Shown: positions 58,050-64,000 of the stretch, piece after piece | Position numbering within the stretch: position 1 is the stretch's first letter | How the letters are laid out: each line of letters begins with the position of its first letter | Source of the DNA: Circinella umbellata | Taxonomy: Eukaryota > Mucoromycota > Mucoromycetes > Mucorales > Lichtheimiaceae | DNA: 64,000 bases | Assembly (NCBI GenBank): GCA_025093555.1 | Contig: JAIWNF010000018.1 | Location: 496,001 to 560,000, forward strand | Direction: 5' to 3' | Program-made: the position numbers and the translations under genes | Notes under the pieces: model-generated | Seen by the model: only the letters and a program-made list of their open reading frames with translations | The model's database searches: none | What the model was told of the DNA's origin: nothing

Positions 58050-60336
58050 TATATATATAACCTTCTTTCTTATATAGTCTGAACAAGCAACAGTGATTCT
58101 TACGAAGGATGCAGAAAAACCCTTTTCAGACTATTCTGAAAAAGATGCACCGTTTGTTGACAAAAAACTTGGACTTCGATTTGAAGATAAACAAATTCAA
58201 CAAGATACTAAATTAATATTACAATACAATTGTCCTGATCCTGACTGTGATATTGCTTGTGAAAATGGATTTAGCGAATTGAAGCGACACGTTAAAAAAG
58301 TTCATAATCGAGTCCTTTGTGACTTATGTACTCGACATAAAAAAATCTTTGCTCATGAACATACTTTGTATACGTACTCTCAATATCAAAAACATTGTAA
58401 ATCTGGGGACAAGTCATTTAATCAAAATGATGATACAGGTTTCAAGGGCCATCCTGAGTGTGATTTTTGTCGTGTTAACTTTTACGGTGATGATGAATTA
58501 TTTGAACATTGTCGTGATAAACATGAACAATGTCATATCTGTGTTCGTCAAGGTGTTCGTCATGAATATTATGCAGATTATAATAGTATGGTAGGTTATA
58601 AATTAAAAGGTCAAAAGTGCAAAAAAGAAATATAGGGCTTAAGTGTATAATTGTTTCATTACTGACATTATTATTATTTTTTAGGAAAAACATTTTAAAA
58701 AGGATCATTTCTTATGTGAATATCGAGAATGTTTGGATCGTAAATTTGTCGTATTTGATACAGATATTGATTTAAAAGCTCATGAGGTAAATAATTGGAA
58801 ATACACGTTTAATGATTTATATAAATATATAACTAACATATATTGCTACAATATACAATTTCAATTGGTCTTTTTGTTTTATTTAGGTAGAAGAACATGG
58901 TACTTCTATTCATCGTCTTCCACGTTCTAAACAAGTTGAAGCACGTCGAGTAGATGTTGGGTTTGATTATGGTAGTTCAGGATCGAGGGGTCACGAACGA
59001 AGTGGAAGAAATAGAACACGTGAAAATGATAATTCACATCAACAACAGCAAACGACCGCCACATCATCATCTTCATCCGTTCGTGGTACACGTTTAACTG
59101 AATCCGATTTTCCTGGTATCAATGGTCAACCTGCACCTCAACAACAACAACAGCAACAACAACAATCCAATAGTACTTCGAATAGACGTCAGCAAAAGTC
59201 GGCATTTAGAAAACCAGCCGGATTTGGTGCGTTATCCGATAACTGGCCAACTTTAGGCCAAAGTTCTTCTAATGATAATACCAGTAGTTCTACTCAACAA
59301 CCAAAATCATCTTCATCAGCAACGACAGAGGATGAAAATAAGCCAGCGCCTGCCCCAGAAATTGTATCGCGTCATGCAGCATTTATGGAACGTGTTTTTG
59401 ATATGCTTAAAAATCATGATAAATTAGGTCGATTCCGTGCTTTAACAACAGCTTATAGAAATTCTAATATTGATGTGGACACTTATGTCAATGAAATTGT
59501 CGATTTATGCGATGGGAATAATGAAACCTCAGGCAAGATTTTTAAAGGTGTTGAAGATTTGATGGATAATCAAGAAAAGAAATGGGAAATTGTTCGTGCT
59601 TGGCGTGATAAACAAACTTCGGTAAGTTTTATAGATTATATTATTATTTATCCAATAAAAAAAGAGGGAAAAGTAGACTGATAAAAGTATAATGGAATGT
59701 AACTTTACTGCTATTATTTAGATGAAGAATTTTCCATCATTGGAACCATCATCATCACCAGTATCTACTGGTCATGGTACATCGTCTCGAGTACTGGTAA
59801 TCAAGTCTCGTAATACCCGAGCTGGTGGTACTCGATCCACGGGTAAATCCAAGACAGGTGTCTGGGACCGTGTTGCATCAGCCGCAAGTGGCGCATCTAG
59901 TGGCGTATCGCCCCGATCTTCTCCACACTCATCAAGACCTAGTTCTCCTGCGCCTGTATCATTCCCCACACCTAATGTCAATGGTCCACGTACTGCATGG
60001 GCAGGTAGTGGGCGTACCACTTCTCACGAAAAGAAAAATGATTTTCCAAGTTTGGGAAAAGCAAAATCGTCCGCTTCTACTGGCGCTACTAGTAGTAACA
60101 GTAGCAATAAGGGTCCTCAACAACATTTCCCATCACTACCAACTGTTCCAAAACGGCAAAATCATCTTTTAAGTTTACGCCGTAATGGAACTAATTCTCA
60201 ATTGAATAATGCGTGGGGCGCTGAACGACCTACAGAACATGAGCAACCATCTGCTGGTGATGTATCAGCTGATCAACCAGGAAAGAAAAAGAAAGGAAAA
60301 AAGAACAAACAGGTTTTGTTTAGAGTTGGATTATAA
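57442..60336 (+). CDS. HEL2: HEL2/ZNF598 ribosome-collision E3 ubiquitin ligase
   Basis: Five exons (57442-57918, 58078-58590, 58685-58786, 58887-59621, 59722-60336) encode 813 aa in frame. After a disordered Asn/Gln/Lys N-terminus comes the RING (ELCFICTEPIVTYAVGDCDH, then CHLCALRLRALY and CALCK; about residues 117-160). C2H2-type fingers typical of Hel2 follow (YNCPDPDCDIACENGFSELK, CDFCRVNFYGDDELFEHC, HFLCEYRECLDRKFVVF). The C-terminal half has ESDFPGING, WPTLGQ and NDFPSLG motifs and a Lys-rich end. Known role: senses collided 80S ribosomes and ubiquitinates small-subunit proteins such as uS10 to trigger quality control. Intron 1 contains (TC)n, (CA)n and (TA)n runs. Its promoter and exon 1 start are duplicated 10.7 kb upstream. 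Confidence 0.92.
58017..58059. repeat. (TC)n(CA)n(TA)n compound microsatellite in HEL2 intron 1
   Basis: Three successive dinucleotide runs between the donor at 57919 and the acceptor at 58077. Confidence 0.85.
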
Positions 60337-60564
60337 AAGTAACTTTATATATATTATATATATACAAGACATTCTATAACATTTGTATATACATTATTTT
60401 ATATTACGCACATACACACATTCATATATTCACAAACTTTATTAGTGATACCATTTTGTTTTATTTTTGTTCCATCCCCTCTCCCTCTTTCAAATCAAAT
60501 CAAACAAAAAACGTTCAATATTAAATAGTAATAGTGATAATAATGAAAATGCAGGTGTTTTTTT

Positions 60565-61737
60565 TTATAGTAAAGCAACAGATGAATCATTAAAATGTAT
60601 ATTATCCCAACCGCGTTCTAATCTAGCCTTTGTCCAAGACCCAATAATCATTTGTTTAAATAATGAGTTAATTCCACATCCTGTAATATCAATCCATTTT
60701 AGTTTTGGTAATTGTTTAATTAATTGTCCTACACCTTCTTCCGTTGTCCTACTAAGGAATGCCACCGAAACGTAAACCAAGTCAGGGCATTTTTGTGCAA
60801 TCACTGCCAATCCATCATTTGTTACTTGCCAACATCGAACTAAGTATAATAATTGAAGCCTTGGACATGATTGAGCAATCGCAACGATACTTGCATCAGT
60901 AATATGATACAGTGAATTTAATCGTAAATGAGTCAATCCAGGCCAGCATTCAATGGCACTAATCAAAGCATCGTCTGTAATTTTCAAACAAAATGAAAGA
61001 TCCACGTGCCTTAAATGAGGATTTGTCTTGGTTGCCAAATGAGATAGACCAGTAGGTGTTAATCCACGAACCAAAGGAACCCAAATAGCCTTCAAATATT
61101 CTGTCGAAGTAATTGTATTACTACAGTATTCCAATACTTGATCACCCAATAATTCACATCCTCCAATATCCAGATATGCCAATGAATTATTACATTGGTT
61201 TAGTACAATAGCCATATCCTTGGGAGTTACTCTTTGTAACCATTCGGCTTCTTTTTGAGTTGTTTCCAATTCTGGGTAATTCTCATTCATATGTTCTAGT
61301 CCAGTAAGATCAAAATTAATGGGCTCGATTCGTACATAGCCCGAGGGAGCTCCATGTTGCTTGGAGACGACATCGCTGTATCGTGAAGAAGGGGCTAGTT
61401 TCGGTGAAGGTCGTAAGACGAGGGATTCTACGTATCGACCCATTGTAAATTCTGGATCGTCCATGGTACGAACGAGACATTCCCAGTGGTAAGGAGTGGT
61501 AACGTAGAGATGGTGATAAAGTCGTGGGTTGGCTTCAGCATGCCATTGTTTGGATACAAGAGCGAGTTGGGGTAAATTGGATCGCGGCGTGTGATCAAGT
61601 ACTGCTGATATTAATTCTTGTGGTAATGAAGGTAACTTTTTGCTAGAACAACTACTACTGTTGTTGATGGCATTGCTGTTATTATTATTATTGTCGTTAT
61701 GTACAGGTTCTTTTTCGGGGAGCCAGAAGACCTGCAT
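60565..61737 (-). CDS. F-box/leucine-rich-repeat protein (Grr1/Amn1-like)
   Basis: A single exon of 390 aa. The F-box is at about residues 34-75 (KLPSLPQELISAVLDHTPRS, LALVSKQWHAEANPRLYHHL). At least five cysteine-containing LRRs follow from residue 185 (SLAYLDIGGCELLGDQVLEY, LRHVDLSFCLKITDDALISA, LTHLRLNSLYHITDASIVAI, LQLLYLVRCWQVTNDGLAVI, LKWIDITGCG). Known role of the class: the F-box binds Skp1 in an SCF ligase and the LRR arc selects substrates. SCF activity depends on NEDD8, encoded at 19317, but there is no sign of a special link. The gene is convergent with HEL2 (230 nt between stops). Confidence 0.85.
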   Translation of the reverse strand: MQVFWLPEKEPVHNDNNNNNSNAINNSSSCSSKKLPSLPQELISAVLDHTPRSNLPQLALVSKQWHAEANPRLYHHLYVTTPYHWECLVRTMDDPEFTMGRYVESLVLRPSPKLAPSSRYSDVVSKQHGAPSGYVRIEPINFDLTGLEHMNENYPELETTQKEAEWLQRVTPKDMAIVLNQCNNSLAYLDIGGCELLGDQVLEYCSNTITSTEYLKAIWVPLVRGLTPTGLSHLATKTNPHLRHVDLSFCLKITDDALISAIECWPGLTHLRLNSLYHITDASIVAIAQSCPRLQLLYLVRCWQVTNDGLAVIAQKCPDLVYVSVAFLSRTTEEGVGQLIKQLPKLKWIDITGCGINSLFKQMIIGSWTKARLERGWDNIHFNDSSVALL

Positions 61738-62092
61738 GGAGTTATATGTTTATAATATATATGTATCTATATATAAGAAAAGAAAAGGAAGAACAAAAAA
61801 TAGGCTATAATCTAAAACTTATGCGAATGAGTCAGACAGACAAAGAGCAAATGATCTACAGCAGGTTTTTTGTACACAGACAAGGATATTTTAACCATGC
61901 TATAATCAATACAATTTCTTTCTCAGCATCTCTGTATATATGTTGTGTCTCGTTGTTGCCAATTCCCCAACAGAACAAGTTCGTTAATTTCATCCCCCAC
62001 AACCAAATCGCTCCTTTTTTCTTTTATTTCTTTCTCTCTCTCTCTCTCTTTTTTTTAGATAGGCTTATACATTATAACAAAATAAGAAAAAA
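61738..62092. other. Divergent promoter, F-box/LRR and lipase
   Basis: 355 nt between divergent start codons, with a (CT)n run near 62032-62048 just ahead of the lipase ATG. No other feature is supported. Confidence 0.5.
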
Positions 62093-64000
62093 ATGTTATC
62101 AATACCTATTCTTGATCGATTATCAATTAGAGATTATCAAGGGTAATAATAATATTAAACTTATTTGAATTTAAACCTCAAGCATAATTGTTTGACTGAC
62201 ATCATTTTTCTTTTCATGCATTATCTATCTATTATTAAATAATAGACTTATTCTAACAGTCTTATTCTTTGGTTTCGAAAGTCTTATACGAATTATTGTT
62301 ACTATACTTCCTTCTTTTGTTATTAAGGGTATTGACGTCTTTATCGCAAAGTCAGTAACTCTAACTTTTGTTTTTCTTGCTATATAAAAAATAAACCACA
62401 GTGACAGTATAAATCTCTTCCTCTTAATAGAAAGAGAAAGAAACCACTCATTCGCCTATTTATATTTATATATTATTTAGTGTATTTCCTTGGCTTTCAA
62501 AGAATGAGACTAATCCTCATGTGAGTCCATTGGAAAAAGCTGAATCCTTTGACCAAATGATGCGCTTCTGGTAATTGTTTTCCTTCTTTTTTTTTAAAAA
62601 AATAAACAAATGAAGGAATACTTGTCATAAAAAGAAAGGAAGAAAAGGGAAAGAAAAATCAAACCACGTTTTCCCGCACTCCTTAATACATACATACATA
62701 TATATAATACATCTATTTTAACTTGGTCATAAATAAAATTAATAATGATATTAATATGAATATTGGGATATCAATGATATTTTCATAATAGGAAAAAATA
62801 TGATTTTGAACAACATGTTGTTCGAACAAAAGATGATTATCTATTATGTGTTCATCGAATTCCTTCAGTCTTGCAAAACCAAAAAGGAGTCAAACAGCTA
62901 TCATTAAAACCACCAAAACGAACATCGAATAAAACATCCAAAATTCATGTGACAGACAACTTGGATAATTTTGATCAACAATTCCCACCCGTTCATCATT
63001 ATCAAACAAAACCTGTTGTTTTATTATATCATGGTTTTTTAATGTCTTCTGAAATATGGGTTTGTAATGTGGACGAATACCGAAACTTGCCTCTTCTTTT
63101 AGCAGAAAAAGGCTATGACGTATGGTTAGGAAATGCACGTGGAAACAAGTATAGTCAAAACCATATATGGCGAAATCCTCGATATCATGAATTTTGGGGG
63201 TTTTCATTGAACGAATATGCTATTTATGATTTACCGGATGTTGTAGACGTAAGTTATTATCGCTGTTATTATTTTATTAGACATCATTGTTTTGTAATCA
63301 GTAGCATTTTATATTTAGAAAAAAAAGAGAGACATCATGTTTCCCCAGTAAAAAATTTATAGTATCAGTAGCACAAATAATCGGAAATATACATACTATT
63401 GACACATTAGATCATATGTTACTTTTTTTTAGTACATTTTAGATCATACAGGTGTTCGTAATTTGACATATATTGGATTTTCTCAGGGTACTGCACAAGC
63501 TTTCGCGAGTCTTTCAATTAATCCAGCATTGAATCGTAAGATTAATCTGTTTATTGCCATGGCACCCGCTACTACACCCAAAGGGTTACATCATCCATTA
63601 ATTGATGCATTTGTCAAGGCAACACCTTCCGTCATTTACTTATTATTCGGAAGAAAGACACCTTTAAAACTCGCATTATTTTGGCAACGTATTATTTCTC
63701 CGCCCATGTTTGTTAAAGTCATTGACATATGTGTTGGATTTTTGTTTGGCTGGACAGGAAGAAATATGACTCCGGATCAAAAATTAGTCAGTTATCAACA
63801 TCTTTATAGTCTGACTAGTGTTAAATCTCTTGTGGTATTGTATATTCTGTTTTTTATTTTAAAAAGTTTCTAATAGGATACTTACAATAGATATACATGC
63901 TTATTTGTTGACAAACTCGGATTGACGATAATAATGATTTTTGTATAGCACTGGTTCCAAATCATTCGTACAGGCCGATTCCAAATGTTTGATGAATTAC
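62093..64000 (+). CDS. Acid lipase/steryl ester hydrolase (Tgl1/Yeh1-like), partial at window end
   Basis: Exons 62093-62142, 62246-62350, 62481-62570, 62792-63248, 63433-63834 and 63949-64000 (continuing beyond the window) are in consistent phase. The N-terminus has a long hydrophobic segment (LILTVLFFGFESLIRIIVTI) like the membrane anchor of yeast steryl ester hydrolases. The AB-hydrolase lipase N-domain follows (EQHVVRTKDDYLLCVHRIP), then the oxyanion YHGFLMSSEIW, LAEKGYDVWLGNARGNKYS, and the nucleophile elbow YIGFSQGTAQAF (GxSxG as GFSQG). Known role: hydrolysis of steryl esters or triacylglycerols, usually at lipid droplets, ER or plasma membrane. The Asp/His of the triad lie beyond the window or near its edge. 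Confidence 0.88.

Noticed and set aside
9662..61737. A clustered ubiquitin/NEDD8 system (RING-H2, RBR, NEDD8, HEL2, F-box)
   Set aside because: The genes are far apart, on both strands, interspersed with unrelated functions, and belong to very large gene families; no shared promoter or conserved order is visible.

Overview
The window looks like a nuclear contig from an early-diverging filamentous fungus, most probably a Mucorales/Mucoromycota species. The evidence is an AT-rich background, many short GT..AG introns (mostly 50-110 nt, often with GTAAGT donors), long poly-Gln/poly-Asn and poly-Thr/Ser runs, a BCL7-type SWI/SNF subunit, a WRAP73 homologue, and a two-ORF LINE whose first protein has a CxxC/CxxC zinc ribbon. 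No genus can be fixed from sequence alone. I assembled exons by eye and checked that every multi-exon model marked as intact keeps its reading frame.

Region 1 (1-26.1 kb) is ordinary, densely packed euchromatin. In order it holds: a secreted multicopper oxidase; a WRAP73/WDR8 WD40 protein; alanine aminotransferase; a RING-H2 protein with an apparent N-myristoylation signal; a membrane-anchored RBR (RING-IBR-RING) ubiquitin ligase; a TAT-SF1/Cus2 splicing factor; a low-complexity coiled-coil protein; NEDD8/Rub1; a second multicopper oxidase with the same intron positions as the first; a small multi-pass membrane protein (promethin-like candidate); and a BCL7-like chromatin remodelling subunit.

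Region 2 (26.1-43.3 kb) is gene-poor. It contains a frameshifted coding relic near 27.3-27.8 kb, a three-LIM-domain (paxillin-like) gene, a Yar1-like ankyrin gene, a tRNA-His(GTG) gene, and a 6.5-kb LINE with a decayed ORF2. The LINE is bracketed by an exact 17-bp direct repeat that overlaps the first 16 nt of the tRNA-His gene, so it appears to have integrated into the 5' end of that tRNA gene while leaving a complete tRNA on one side.

Region 3 (43.3-64 kb) starts with glucosidase II beta (ER glycoprotein quality control) and ends with an intact HEL2/ZNF598 ribosome-collision ubiquitin ligase, an F-box/LRR gene and a steryl-ester/acid lipase cut by the window end. Between glucosidase II and HEL2 sits the most unusual structure here. 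The HEL2 promoter plus its first ~85 codons (about 1.2 kb) occurs twice as a near-perfect direct repeat, 10.7 kb apart. The upstream copy is fused in frame to the catalytic C-terminal half of a Tc1/IS630-like DDE transposase. The 9.5 kb between the copies is a transposon graveyard: Tc1-like ends, a MULE-type transposase with terminal inverted repeats, a pogo-like inverted repeat, and an unrecognised F-box-like gene.

The ubiquitin-related genes (NEDD8, RING-H2, RBR, HEL2, F-box) are scattered on both strands; I see no sign that they form an operon-like system.
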